DNA of 64,000 nt from assembly GCA_036557365.1 (NCBI GenBank), contig DATBHR010000092.1:1-64000 (forward strand), read 5' to 3'. Below the pieces are notes generated by a model that saw only the letters and a program-made list of their open reading frames with translations, searched no databases and was not told the origin of the DNA. The translations under genes were made by a program, and so were the position numbers. Origin of the DNA: DATKHR01 sp036557365 (lineage in GTDB: Bacteria > Acidobacteriota > Vicinamibacteria > Vicinamibacterales > CAVVIG01). This document shows positions 52,342 to 62,600 of this stretch, one piece after another (position 1 is the first letter of the stretch; every line of letters starts with the position of its first letter).

Positions 52342-52409
52342 TCGCACCGCCCGTGCGCGCTCAGCGCGGAAGCGCCTGCGGATAGATTGAGACGTTCACG
52401 TCCGCAAGG

Positions 52410-52431
52410 GCCGGGGCAGCAATGCCCCGGC
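52410..52431. terminator. GC-rich hairpin between convergent genes
   Basis: GCCGGGGC (52410-52417) pairs perfectly with GCCCCGGC (52424-52431) around a 6-nt loop. It lies between two convergent genes, a place suited to a bidirectional terminator, but no T run follows on either strand. Confidence 0.5.
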
Positions 52432-52484
52432 GTCCTCAGTCGCCAGTACAGGATCCTGAACAGCCCGGTCTCGCCATTTACGGG

Positions 52485-55400
52485 CTACTTCACCGGCGAA
52501 CTCGCCTTCAGCGCGGACCATTGATCCATCATCGCCTTGACGTCGGCGCGCGCCTTCGCTGCGGCGGCGACCTGACCGGCCGTCGGCGCCACGTCGGCGC
52601 CTTGCATCGCCATCGCTGCCGCCATCGCCGCTTGACTCACCGTGTCGAGCGTTTGTTGAGGCGCGCCGCCGCCTGCGCCGGGACCGAATCCGCGGCCACG
52701 GCGGGCTCCCGTGTCGGCCGGCGCGATCGCGTCAATCCTGGTCTTCAGAGCCGCGGCATCGGTGCCGGACCCGAGCCGCCCGATCAGCGCACGCGCCTCG
52801 GTGTAGGCGTTGTGCGCCTGCCCGGCATCGTCGTACAGCTCGCGGGTGAGCGTGTTGAGCTGAGTCAATTCACTGGCGGGCGTCGTCACGCGCGGATCGA
52901 GTCGCAGGGTGATCGGTTGCTCGTACCGCTTTCCGTCGACCGTCAGACGCACGGTGTACGTACCTGGCGGCGCCCACGGCGAGTATGGAAGATCGTAGGT
53001 GTGATGCGGCACGGCGCCGGTCGCGCCTTCGTCGCCGTCATCGGGGTCCTCGCCGAACGGATCGAACCGCAGATCCCACGTGAACCGGTGCACGCCGGCA
53101 CGGGTCGACAACCGGATTGGCGCTGCCGGCCAATAGAGTGGCAGCGCGCAGTCCGGAGCGGTCGGCGTTTGCTGGCAGACCTTGTCATACGCGGCGGGAT
53201 CGAGCGCCGGATTCGGGTCGCGCACGTGATCGGTGCTCGAGTAATGACGAATGGCCTTCCCAGCAGCGTCAACGATCTCGAGCGCCACCGGGCCGGACGC
53301 GTCGCGTGCGAGCGCGTAGTCGATCAAACCACCGGGCAGCGGATTTTCGCCCGCGGGCAGCTCCGGTGGCCACGGCGTCGGGTCGTTGGTGCCAAATCGC
53401 ACGCGCACGGCTGTCGCAGGCTTGAATAGGAATGCATTGCTCGTCCGGCGTGCGGCTTCGGCCTCGGCGTGCTGCCGAAGCGCAGTGATGTTGTCCAGAA
53501 TCCAGAAGCCGCGGCCGTGCGTGCCCGCGATGAGATCGGAGCAGAGGCAGCTGTCGTCGTCCTTCACCTGGAGATCGCGAACCGAGATCGCGGGCATGCC
53601 CATCTTCAGCGATTCCCAGTGATCGCCATCGTCGTACGAGACCCACACCTGAAGATCGGTCGCGGCGTACAGCAGCCCCTTCGTGCGCGGATCTTCGCGA
53701 ATCGAATTCGCCGCCGCTCCAGACGCGATGCCGGTGTTGATCTCGGTCCACGTCTTACCGCCGTCGTGCGTGCGCCAGAAGTGCGGATTGAGATCGTCGA
53801 TCCGCAGCGTGTTCGCCGCTGCATACGCCGTCAGTTTGTCGAAGTGGCCCGCGTCCATGTTGAAGATGCGCGTCCACGGCTTGATCGCGGCAGGGGTGAC
53901 GTTCGTCCACGCGCCGCCGCCGTTGGTCGTGACCTGGATCGCGCCGTCGTCGCTGCCCGCCCAGATCACGTTGACGTCGAGCGGGGATAGCGCGAGCGCC
54001 GTGATTGAACCGAGCGGCGCGGGCGTGACGGTGCTGGCGTACTTACCCGCGGTCGCGGGAACGGCCCACGTCTGACGGGTGAGATCGCCGCTGATGCGCG
54101 TCCAGCTGCGCGCGTGATCGGTCGACTTCCAGACGACGTTCGACGTGTAGAAGAGCGTGCCCGGTTCGACCGGCGACCACGCGATCGGCATCGTGCGGAC
54201 GTTGCGCCCGAAGCCGCCGCCGCGCTGCTCGGTGCCGGGCCCGACGTTCGTGGTCTGGCCGGTGCGCCGGTTGTAGAGCGACACGTTCGTGCGCGCGCTG
54301 CCGTACACCAGATCGGGATCTTTCGGATCGGGCGCGGCGATGCCGTACTCCTGAATGTTCGCGGGATGCCAGTCGTGGAACGTGATCTCACCGTCCATCG
54401 ACCGGCTCGCGACGCACGCCGATCCCGAATCCTGCTGGCCGCCACACACGCGATACGGAAACGCATTGTCCGTGGTCACGTGATACATGGCCGCAGTCGG
54501 CTGCGTGTACCAGTTGCTCCACGACGCCCCGCGATTGGCCGAGACCACGCCGCCCTGATCCGAGACCACCAGCAGAATCTTCGAATCGTTCGGGTTAATC
54601 CAAATCTTCTGGTAATCGTCGCCGCCTGGCGCGCCGCGCACGGCCGACCAGTTCGCGCCGCCGTCCTCGCTGCGCCACATCACCGTGGACGCGGTGTAGA
54701 CGACGTTCTCGTTCTTCGGATCGACCGCAACCGTCGGAAGGTCGCCGCCGCCGATGCGCGCGAGCGGCCGCCCGTCGACTTTCGTTTGACCGCCGCTGCT
54801 CGCCGCGGTGACGACGGTGTTCCAGTGCTCGCCGGCATCCGTCGACTTGTAGAAACCGACGACGCCCGTTGTGGGGTTTGCGCCGCGCCCGCCGGCGTTC
54901 GGCACGTTGCCGGCCGCGGCCGCATAGAGCACGCGCGGGTTGCTCGCCGCGACGGCGATGTTTGCCTGGATGATGCTCGGCAGCCCTTGCGTCAATTGTT
55001 TCCAGGTCGAGCCGCCATCGGTCGACTTGAAGACGCCGTTTCCGGCGCCGCCGAAGCCCTGTCCCTCCAGGAAGCTCTGCTGCTGCTGCCAGAGCGTCGC
55101 GTAGACGACGTTTGGATCCGACGGGTCGATCCGCACGTCGTTGCCGCTCGTGTACTCGTCTTTGTACAGCACCTTCTCGAAGGTGCGACCGCCGTCGACC
55201 GATCGGAAGATGCCGCGCTCGGCGTTCGGACCGTACGGGTGGCCGAGGGCCGCAACGAAGAGGCGATTGGGATTGCGTGCGTCGACGTCAATCATCGCGA
55301 TCATCTGCGAGTCGCGCAGCCCGAGATGCGTCCACGTCCGCCCCGCGTCGGTCGATTTGTAGACACCGTCGCCGACGGCGAGATCGGGCCGGATGATTCC

Positions 55401-55727
55401 GGCGCCGGACCCGACATAGATGATGTTCGGATCGGATGGCGCGACGGCGATGGCGCCAATCGATCCGGTCGGCTGATCGTCGAAGATCGGCTGCCACGTC
55501 GAACCGTAGTCGGTGGAGCGCCACACGCCGCCATTGTCGAACCCGATATAGAACAGGTTCGGCTGGCTCGGCACGCCCTCGAGCGCGCGTGCGCGGCCAG
55601 CTCGGGTCGGGCCAATGTGTCGCCATCGCATGGCGTCCGAGCGTTCCTGTGGCTGGGCCGAGATGATGGTCACGAGCCAGGAGAGCACGATCATTGCCGA
55701 GGCGCTGACGAGCAATCGATTGCGCAT
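52485..55727 (-). CDS. secreted VPS10/BNR beta-propeller protein
   Basis: A large exported protein of about 1080 residues with a signal peptide ('LLVSASAMIVLSWLVTIISA'). Numerous BNR/Asp-box repeats form two propellers ('VWRSTDYGSTWQPIFDD', 'VYKSTDAGRTWTHLG', 'IFRSVDGGRTFEKVL', 'VFKSTDGGSTWKQLT', 'FYKSTDAGEHWNTVV'). The C-terminal part ('LPYSPWAPPGTYTVRLTVDG') is Ig-like and helical, as in the glycosyl-hydrolase-annotated family common in Acidobacteria. Catalytic activity is not shown. The ATG at 55727 has AAGGTGAT upstream; in-frame starts at 55733 and 55736 are possible. It is 10 nt after the DUF1801 gene. Confidence 0.9.
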   Translation of the reverse strand: MRNRLLVSASAMIVLSWLVTIISAQPQERSDAMRWRHIGPTRAGRARALEGVPSQPNLFYIGFDNGGVWRSTDYGSTWQPIFDDQPTGSIGAIAVAPSDPNIIYVGSGAGIIRPDLAVGDGVYKSTDAGRTWTHLGLRDSQMIAMIDVDARNPNRLFVAALGHPYGPNAERGIFRSVDGGRTFEKVLYKDEYTSGNDVRIDPSDPNVVYATLWQQQQSFLEGQGFGGAGNGVFKSTDGGSTWKQLTQGLPSIIQANIAVAASNPRVLYAAAAGNVPNAGGRGANPTTGVVGFYKSTDAGEHWNTVVTAASSGGQTKVDGRPLARIGGGDLPTVAVDPKNENVVYTASTVMWRSEDGGANWSAVRGAPGGDDYQKIWINPNDSKILLVVSDQGGVVSANRGASWSNWYTQPTAAMYHVTTDNAFPYRVCGGQQDSGSACVASRSMDGEITFHDWHPANIQEYGIAAPDPKDPDLVYGSARTNVSLYNRRTGQTTNVGPGTEQRGGGFGRNVRTMPIAWSPVEPGTLFYTSNVVWKSTDHARSWTRISGDLTRQTWAVPATAGKYASTVTPAPLGSITALALSPLDVNVIWAGSDDGAIQVTTNGGGAWTNVTPAAIKPWTRIFNMDAGHFDKLTAYAAANTLRIDDLNPHFWRTHDGGKTWTEINTGIASGAAANSIREDPRTKGLLYAATDLQVWVSYDDGDHWESLKMGMPAISVRDLQVKDDDSCLCSDLIAGTHGRGFWILDNITALRQHAEAEAARRTSNAFLFKPATAVRVRFGTNDPTPWPPELPAGENPLPGGLIDYALARDASGPVALEIVDAAGKAIRHYSSTDHVRDPNPALDPAAYDKVCQQTPTAPDCALPLYWPAAPIRLSTRAGVHRFTWDLRFDPFGEDPDDGDEGATGAVPHHTYDLPYSPWAPPGTYTVRLTVDGKRYEQPITLRLDPRVTTPASELTQLNTLTRELYDDAGQAHNAYTEARALIGRLGSGTDAAALKTRIDAIAPADTGARRGRGFGPGAGGGAPQQTLDTVSQAAMAAAMAMQGADVAPTAGQVAAAAKARADVKAMMDQWSALKASSPVK

Positions 55728-55737
55728 TTGCATCACC

Positions 55738-56235
55738 TTACGCGAGTCCTTTCGCGCGCTTGTAGTACGCGATGTACTCCTTCGGCGTTGACATCGCGAT
55801 CACTTTCGCAACAGACGTGAGCTCGAGATCATCGAGCTGTTTGAAGTGGAGACAGCAGTTCCCCATGTCGAGGCGTTTCCCCGCTTTCTTGAATGCATCG
55901 ACGAGCAGCTTCGCAGAGAACGGCGTCGTGTACTTGCCGTTCGCGGTCTTGTACGCACCCATGAGGTACAGCGAGTTGTAATTCTTCTTCGCGCCCAGAC
56001 CCACGTAGCAGAGCGGCTGACCGTTGTGCGTGTCGGAGAACTCTTCGAGCGGGATGCCCCAGTTGATCACGCCCCAGTTCATGAACTCTGCGTAGCCCTT
56101 GGGAATGTGCTTCCGAACGAGGGCGCGCGCCTCTTCGATGACCGCCCGTTTTTCCGGAGTGAGCGAGGCGAGGTAAGCGGCCACGGTGGTTGGGCGAACA
56201 GCCTTCGTCTTCGAGCGTGTTTTCGTGGCGGCCAT
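55738..56235 (-). CDS. DUF1801 domain protein
   Basis: A 165-residue cytoplasmic protein of the DUF1801/YdhG type: 'TVAAYLASLTPEKRAVIEEA', 'MNWGVINWGIPLEEF', 'LCYVGLGAKKNYNSLYLMGA' and 'CCLHFKQLDDLELTSVAKVI'. The ATG at 56235 has AGGAGGG upstream. The basic N-terminal tail is ordinary for the family. Function unknown; some relatives are linked to iron or stress. It is followed immediately by the VPS10/BNR gene, probably cotranscribed. Confidence 0.9.
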   Translation of the reverse strand: MAATKTRSKTKAVRPTTVAAYLASLTPEKRAVIEEARALVRKHIPKGYAEFMNWGVINWGIPLEEFSDTHNGQPLCYVGLGAKKNYNSLYLMGAYKTANGKYTTPFSAKLLVDAFKKAGKRLDMGNCCLHFKQLDDLELTSVAKVIAMSTPKEYIAYYKRAKGLA

Positions 56236-56345
56236 CGACCTGTCCCTCCTGCTCGGGTGGTCCGAACGGACGTCATTATATTGATGGACTGGAGTCGAGC
56301 CGCCGAAGAGTTTCGGCAACCCACCGAGATGATCGCCGTGAGCGT

Positions 56346-56492
56346 CTATCTGGCGGGGGCGACGTGCGCGAAGACGTTGCGTTGCGGCTCGGGCGCACTC
56401 AGTTGATTTCGTATGAGTCGAGGTAACAGCAGCGCTGCGATCAATGCGAGCCCCACGATGGCCCAGGTGAGTTCGGCCGATCCATGGCGCAT
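56346..56492 (-). CDS. short single-helix membrane protein (tentative)
   Basis: A 48-residue product with one hydrophobic helix ('LTWAIVGLALIAALLLPRLI') and a short polar tail. The start at 56492 is a guess among several in-frame codons. It is isolated, with no recognisable family. It may be a real small membrane protein, but the evidence is limited to the hydrophobic segment. Confidence 0.35.
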   Translation of the reverse strand: MRHGSAELTWAIVGLALIAALLLPRLIRNQLSAPEPQRNVFAHVAPAR

Positions 56493-56740
56493 CCGAGGCT
56501 TCCGCACTCGTCGCCGCGAGCCGCGCAACACGAGAGGACGGCCGCTTCGACGACGCACGCTACACCTCCTTCAGAGAGCCGACGCGGATGACGTCAACGA
56601 TTTCTCATGATAGTGCACCACCATTCCGGCCTCGAGCTGAGGTGGCCACGAGTCACGTTCCACCCGGTTTCTTTACGCGAATGCGGCCACGCTGATTGAC
56701 ATCGCATGGTCGTCACAGTAAGTTGCTAACGATCCAGAAT

Positions 56741-57112
56741 ATGTTCTTTACGAGACTGCACCGACGGCTTTGCGGGCGCGTCCTCGCGCTGCTGCTGTCG
56801 GTTGTCGTCTGCAGCGGCACTCTGAACTGGGGGCATGCTGGCGGCGACGATCCGGAGTGCGCGCCGGAGCTGGTTCAGCACGATCACGCCGCGCACCGAT
56901 TCACCGCCAATACGCTGCTGACCGGCTCGCAGGACGAGCACTGCACGCTCTGCCATCTCCTGCGGCTGCTGCACACCGCGCTCCCGAGCGGATCGCTCCT
57001 CGACAGCCGCGTGGCTTCGCTTGAAACGCGCCGGATCATCGATAGCGGTCTCGTCACCTCGATCTGCAGCATCACCATCCCGTCCCGCGCGCCGCCCGCC
57101 ACCTCCATCTAG
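56741..57112 (+). CDS. small exported cysteine-containing protein upstream of the efflux operon
   Basis: A 123-residue protein with a signal-type hydrophobic segment (residues 13-28, 'VLALLLSVVVCSGTLNW') and a CxxC motif in 'DEHCTLCHLLRLLH', with several His residues ('VQHDHAAHRF'). This resembles the small DUF2946-like proteins found beside copper/heavy-metal genes. It lies about 100 nt upstream of the TolC-family gene in the same direction. A metal-related role in the periplasm is plausible but inferred from position and the Cys/His content. The ATG at 56741 lacks a strong ribosome site. Confidence 0.6.
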   Translation: MFFTRLHRRLCGRVLALLLSVVVCSGTLNWGHAGGDDPECAPELVQHDHAAHRFTANTLLTGSQDEHCTLCHLLRLLHTALPSGSLLDSRVASLETRRIIDSGLVTSICSITIPSRAPPATSI

Positions 57113-57216
57113 CTCCGTCGAAATCCTCGAGCAAGTTTTTCGGTAGTTCGATCTCGCGCTGACGCGCGCCCTCTCGGCGATCGCCTCGTGCGCGAACGGT
57201 TCAGGCAGGGCCGACT

Positions 57217-58506
57217 ATGAACGTGAAGGTCAGCGGCACGAGATGGAAGCCCTCGTTGGCGCTCGGCGTGGCAATCGTGCTGTCGCCCGTCTCCGGCGCC
57301 GCTCAGCCGCCGCCGCAGATGCGCGTGACGCTCGACCAGGCGATCGAGTTCGCGCGCGACCACAACCACGCGCTCCAGGCCGCGCGGACGACGATTCAGC
57401 AGAACCAGGCGCAGGAAGTCACGGCAAACCTCCGGCCGAATCCAGTGCTGCTCGGTGACTGGCAGTTTCTGCCGGTGTTCGACTGGAGCAACTTCAACTC
57501 CGACTACTTGTCGTCCGTCACGCAGTTCGACCTGGGCGTTTCGTATCTGTTCGAACGCGGCGACAAGCGGGCGCGGAGGCTTCAGGCCGCGAAGGACCAG
57601 ACGGCCGTGACGACCGCGCAGGTATCCGACACGGAACGCGGCCTGGCGTTCAACGTGGCCTCCCAATTCGTCGCGGCGGTGCTCGCCGAATCGACGCTCG
57701 ACTTCGCGCAGCAGGCGCTCACCAGCTTCCAGCAGACGGTCACCGTCAGTCAGGATCGATTCAATGCCGGCGGCCTGAGCGAAGGCGATCTCCTCAAGAT
57801 CAAGCTGCAGCTGCTGCAGTTCCAGATGGACGTCTCGACGACGCGCCTCGCGAAGGTGCAGGCGATGGCGTCGCTGCGTCAGCTGCTCGGCTACGAGTTG
57901 GTGCCCGAGAACTACGAGGTGGCCGGCACGCTGGCGTATGTGCCCGTCCGCTCCAGCGAGGACGATCTGAAAGCGCTCGCGGTGCAGCAGCGTCCCGATC
58001 TGCGCGCTGCGCAGCTCGGTGTCACCTCCGCCGAGAGCCAGCGTGCGCTCGCGATCGCCAACGGCAAGCGCGACGTGACCGCGCAGTTCAGCTACACGCA
58101 CGTCGCGCAGACCAATACGGGATCGCTCTTCGCGAACATCGAGATCCCGATCTTCGACAAGAACCAGGGCGAGATCGCGCGCACCGGGTTCGCCGTCACC
58201 CAGTCGCAGCAACTCTCGAGCGAGCAGTCCTCGATCGTGATGACCGACGTCGTCAACGCCTACGAGGCGGTCAAATCGGCCGCGTCGGTCGTGAATCTCT
58301 ACGACGCCGGGTACCTGAAGCAGGCGCAGGACTCGCTCGACATCAGCCAGTACGCGTTTCAGCGTGGCGCCGCCACGCTGCTCGACTTTCTCGACGCCCA
58401 GCGCACTTATCGATCGACCCAGCTCGCGTACCGCCAGGCGCTGGCGACCTACATGCTCGCCGTCGAGCAGCTGCGCCAGGCGGTCGGCACGAGGAATCTG
58501 CCATGA
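57217..58506 (+). CDS. TolC-family outer-membrane protein of an HME-RND efflux system
   Basis: A 429-residue outer-membrane factor with a signal peptide (residues 1-30). Two OEP repeats: 'TLDQAIEFARDHNHALQAAR' begins the first and 'LKALAVQQRPDLRAAQLGVT' the second. Long coiled-coil helices lie around 'DYLSSVTQFDLGVSYLFERG' and 'YAFQRGAATLLDFLDAQRTY'. Length and layout match CusC/CzcC-type proteins. It is the first gene of a three-gene operon with a periplasmic adaptor (4-bp overlap) and an RND pump. Confidence 0.92.
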   Translation: MNVKVSGTRWKPSLALGVAIVLSPVSGAAQPPPQMRVTLDQAIEFARDHNHALQAARTTIQQNQAQEVTANLRPNPVLLGDWQFLPVFDWSNFNSDYLSSVTQFDLGVSYLFERGDKRARRLQAAKDQTAVTTAQVSDTERGLAFNVASQFVAAVLAESTLDFAQQALTSFQQTVTVSQDRFNAGGLSEGDLLKIKLQLLQFQMDVSTTRLAKVQAMASLRQLLGYELVPENYEVAGTLAYVPVRSSEDDLKALAVQQRPDLRAAQLGVTSAESQRALAIANGKRDVTAQFSYTHVAQTNTGSLFANIEIPIFDKNQGEIARTGFAVTQSQQLSSEQSSIVMTDVVNAYEAVKSAASVVNLYDAGYLKQAQDSLDISQYAFQRGAATLLDFLDAQRTYRSTQLAYRQALATYMLAVEQLRQAVGTRNLP

Positions 58507-59651
58507 CAAGGCTCATCGCACTTCTGGTACTCGTCAGCTCGTTCGCCGTCGCTGGATGCGGCGGCACCGGACAAGCGTCGATGACCTCGTTTTCTGCGAA
58601 CGAACGTCCCGAAAGCCGCGCCGAGCTGTTCACGCTGCCCGAGAACCAGGCGGCGCGCGTGCAGATCTTTACCGTCGCGACGGCGCCGCTCGCGCGCGTG
58701 CTTCGACTGACGGGCACGGTCGCGTACAACGGCTTCCTGACCACGCCGGTCATCTCGCAGGTCGGCGGTCCCGTCAGCCGCATCCTCGTGACGCCGGGGC
58801 AGCAGGTGAAGACCGGGCAGCCGCTGCTCTACGTGGCGAGCCCCGACTTCTCGCTGCTGCGCTCGGGCTACATCAAAGCGAAGGACGCGTTCGAGCTCGC
58901 CGAAAAGATCGACAAACGTGCGCAGGATCTCTACCAGCACGGCGCGATCGCCCAGGCCGACGTCGAGCAGGCCGACTCGGGCAAGGCGCAGGCGTACGCG
59001 GATCTCGAGGCGGCCGAGCAGGGACTGCGCATCGTCGGCATCACCAATCCGCAGGACTTCATCACCAAACCGTCGACCGGCGAAATCGCCCTCGTCTCGC
59101 CGACGAACGGCGAAGTCGTCGAGCGCCTGTGCAACCAGGGTCAGCTGCTCCAGGCGGGCGCAACCCAGTGCTTCACGCTGTCGGACATGAGTCACGTGTG
59201 GGTGCTCGTCAACATCTATCAGAACGACATCGCCAACGTGAAGGTCGGCGATGAAGTGACGATCACCAACGAAACGTATCCAGGCTCGGTGCGCGGAAAG
59301 ATTCAGTACATCGCGCCGTCGCTCGATCCGGCGACGCGGACGCTGCAGGCGCGCATCGAGGCCGCGAATCCCGGCGAACGATTGAAGAAGGACATGTACG
59401 TGACCGCCAACGTCCAGGCGGGCACGATTGCGGACGCGATCGCCGTGCCCGACTCGGCGGTGCTGCGCGACGCGCAGAACCTGCCGTACGTCTACATCGA
59501 AACGGGCAACCGCCAGTTCGCGCGGCGGTCGGTCACGATCGGCGACAGCCAGGACGGCAAGACGCAGGTGCTCTCGGGACTGCAGGGCGGCGATCGCATC
59601 GTCGGCGACGGCAGCCTGTTCCTGCAGTTCCAGAACACGCTGCAGCAGTAG
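58503..59651 (+). CDS. RND efflux periplasmic adaptor (membrane-fusion lipoprotein)
   Basis: A 382-residue HlyD/CusB-type adaptor. The lipobox 'VSSFAVAGC' puts the lipidated Cys at residue 19. Barrel-sandwich halves are 'VSRILVTPGQQVKTGQPLLY' and 'GEVVERLCNQGQLLQAG', flanking a helical hairpin ('DLYQHGAIAQADVEQADSGK'). The beta-barrel part follows ('VLVNIYQNDIANVKVGDEVT') and the C-terminal membrane-proximal part ('VLRDAQNLPYVYIETGNRQF'). It overlaps the TolC-family gene by 4 bp and precedes the RND pump. There is no His-rich metal-binding N-terminal domain, so the substrate metal cannot be told. Confidence 0.93.
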   Translation: MTRLIALLVLVSSFAVAGCGGTGQASMTSFSANERPESRAELFTLPENQAARVQIFTVATAPLARVLRLTGTVAYNGFLTTPVISQVGGPVSRILVTPGQQVKTGQPLLYVASPDFSLLRSGYIKAKDAFELAEKIDKRAQDLYQHGAIAQADVEQADSGKAQAYADLEAAEQGLRIVGITNPQDFITKPSTGEIALVSPTNGEVVERLCNQGQLLQAGATQCFTLSDMSHVWVLVNIYQNDIANVKVGDEVTITNETYPGSVRGKIQYIAPSLDPATRTLQARIEAANPGERLKKDMYVTANVQAGTIADAIAVPDSAVLRDAQNLPYVYIETGNRQFARRSVTIGDSQDGKTQVLSGLQGGDRIVGDGSLFLQFQNTLQQ

Positions 59652-59659
59652 GCGCCGAC

Positions 59660-62600
59660 ATGATTCATCACGTCGTTCAGTTTGCTCTCCGTCAGCGCTT
59701 TCTGGTGCTGATGTTCACGGTGGTTGTCGTCATCGCCGGAGCCCTGGCATTTCAGCGCATGCCCGTCGACGCCTATCCCGATCTGTCGCCGCCGATGGTC
59801 GAAATCATCTCGCAGTGGCCGGGCCACGCCGCCGAGGAAGTCGAGCGGCTCGTCACGCTGCCGCTCGAAGTCGAGATGAACGGCGTGCCGCACATGGTGT
59901 ACCTGCGGTCGATCTCGCTCTACGGGTTGTCGGACGTGATCATGACGTTCACGGAGAACACCGACGACTACTTCGCGCGACAGGTCGTCTTCGAGCGCAT
60001 GGGCGAAGCGGAGCTTCCCACCGGCGTCACGCCGACGCTGTCGCCGCTGTTCAGCCCGTCGGGTCTCGTGTATCGCTACGTGCTCGAGAGCCCCGACCGC
60101 ACGCCGCAGCAGCTGAAGACGCTCGAGGACTGGGTGATCGCGCGCGCGTATCGCGCCGTACCGGGCGTCGCGGACGACTCAGGCTTCGGCGGAACGGTGA
60201 TGCAGTACCAGGTGCTCCTCGATCCGGCGAGACTCTACAGCTACCACACGCCGCTGCCGCAGGTGCTGGCGGCGCTCTCCGCGAACAACGCGAACGCGGG
60301 CGGCGGCTTCTATTCGCAGGGCTCGCAGTTCTTCTACGTCCGCGGGCTCGGACTCGTCACCAAGACCGACGATATCGGCAGCATCGTCGTGTCGAGCAAC
60401 AACGGCGTGCCGGTGCACATCCGCGACATCGGCGAGGTGACGATCGGCAACGCGCCGCGGCTCGGCGAATTCGGGTTCCAGAAGAACGATGATTCGGTCG
60501 AGGGCGTGATCCTCATGCGGCGCGGCGAGCAGACTCAGAACGTGCTCGCGGGCGTCGAGAAGAAGACCGAAGAGCTCAACCACGGCGTGCTGCCGCCGGA
60601 TGTGAAGATCCGCCCGTTCTACGACCGCAGCGATCTCGTGGAGCTCACGATCGAGACCGTCGAGCACAACCTGCTGCTCGGCATGGCGCTCGTGCTGATC
60701 GTGTTGATCTTCTTCCTCGTCAGCGTCAGGGCCGCGATCATCGTCGCGCTGACGATTCCGCTCGGTCTCCTGTTCGCGTTCATCCTGCTGAACGGACGCG
60801 GCGTGCCGGCGAACCTGCTGTCGATCGGCGCGATCGACTTCGGCATCATCATCGACGGGACGGTCGTGATGATGGAGAACATCTACCGCGAGCTGGCGGA
60901 GCGGCAGGGGCAATCCTACAAGCTGCACGAGGTGATCATCGCGGCGGCCCACGACGTCGATCGGCCCATCTTCTACTCGGTCGCGGTCATCCTGGCGGGC
61001 TACCTGCCGATCTACGCGCTCACCGGCCCGTCCGGCAAGCTCTTTCACCCGATGGCCGAGACGATGTCGTACGCGTTGCTCGGCGCGCTGATCTTCACGC
61101 TGACGCTCGTGCCGGTTCTCGCGTCGTACTGGTTCACGCACGGCGTCAAAGAGGTCGTCAATCGCCCGTACGAATGGGTCAAGCGCATCTACGCCCGGCA
61201 GCTCGATTGGTGCCTGGATCATCCCAAGTCCACGATGCTCGGCTCCGTGCTGATCTTCGGGGGGACGCTGCTCCTCGTCCCGTTCATCGGCGGCGAGTTC
61301 ATGCCGCACCTCGACGAAGGCGCGCTGTGGGTGCGCGCGACGATGCCGTACACGATTTCGTTCGAGGAGGCCTCGAAGTTCGCGCCGCAAGTGCGAAGCC
61401 TGTTGATGTCGTACCCGCAGGTGACCGAGGTCGGATCGGAACTGGGCCGGCCCGACGATGGCACCGATCCGACCGGATTTTTCAACTGCGAGTTCTACGT
61501 CGGGCTCCGGCCGTACAAGGACCGGACGTGGCGGCAGGGCGCGATTCGGACGAAGGCGGATCTCACGAACGATTTGAAAGAGAAACTCGCCGCGTATCCC
61601 GGCGTCATCTTCAACTTCACGCAGCCGGCGGAGGACGCGGTCGACGAAGCGCTGACCGGGCTCAAGAGCGCGCTCGCCGTGAAGATTTACGGCAGCGATC
61701 TGCAGGTCCTCGAGGACAAGGCGATGCAGGTCAAGCGCGTGCTCTCGCAGGTGCCGGGTTTCACCGACCTCACCGTGGTCCGCGAGCTCGGGCAGCCGAG
61801 CGTGCAGGTGGACGTCGACCGCGAGAAGATCGCGCGCTACGGCATCAACGTCTCCGATGTCGAGAACATCGTCGAGAGCGGTGTCGGCGGATCGGCGGCC
61901 ACGCAGGTCATTCAGGGCGAACAGCTGTTCGATCTCGTGGTCCGCATGAAGCCGGAGTACCGGTCCAGCACCCGCGAGATCGGAAACCTGCTCGTGCCCA
62001 CTCCCTCGGGGCAGCACGTGCCGATCTCCGAACTCGCGACGATCCGCCAGGGCAATGGCGCCTCGTTCATCTACCGCGAGAACAATTCGCGCTACATCGG
62101 GGTGCAGTTCAGCATCCAGGGCCGCGACCTGGCGCGAGCGGTCAACGACGCGCAGCAGGCAGTAGGACGGACCGTGCAGTTGCCACAGGGCTACACGATC
62201 CAGTGGGGCGGCGAATACAGCGAGTATCTCGAAGCGCGCTCGCAGCTCTCGATCATCGGGCCGCTGGCGGCGCTGCTGATCTTCATGATCCTGTTCGCCC
62301 TGTACGGCAACTTCAAGTTTCCGGTCACGGTGCTGCTCGGCGTCATCCTGACCGAACCGGTCGGCGCGCTGATCGCGCTGAAGCTGAGCCACACGCCGTT
62401 CAGTGTCAGTTCGGCGCTCGGACTGCTCGCGCTGATGGGCGTGTCCGTCGAGACCGCAGTGATTCTCGTCTCCTACATCAACAAGCTGCGACTGCAGAAT
62501 GACGACATTCGTGCGGCGACGCGCGAGGCGGCGCTTTTGAGGCTGCGGCCGATCATGATGACCGCGCTCGTCGCGTGCCTCGGCCTTCTGCCGGCGGCAC

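Noticed and set aside
52485..55727. Long plus-strand frame opposite the VPS10/BNR gene (54114-55820)
   Set aside because: It is a GC-rich antisense shadow of the BNR repeats, rich in Arg and Val with no start signal or motif.
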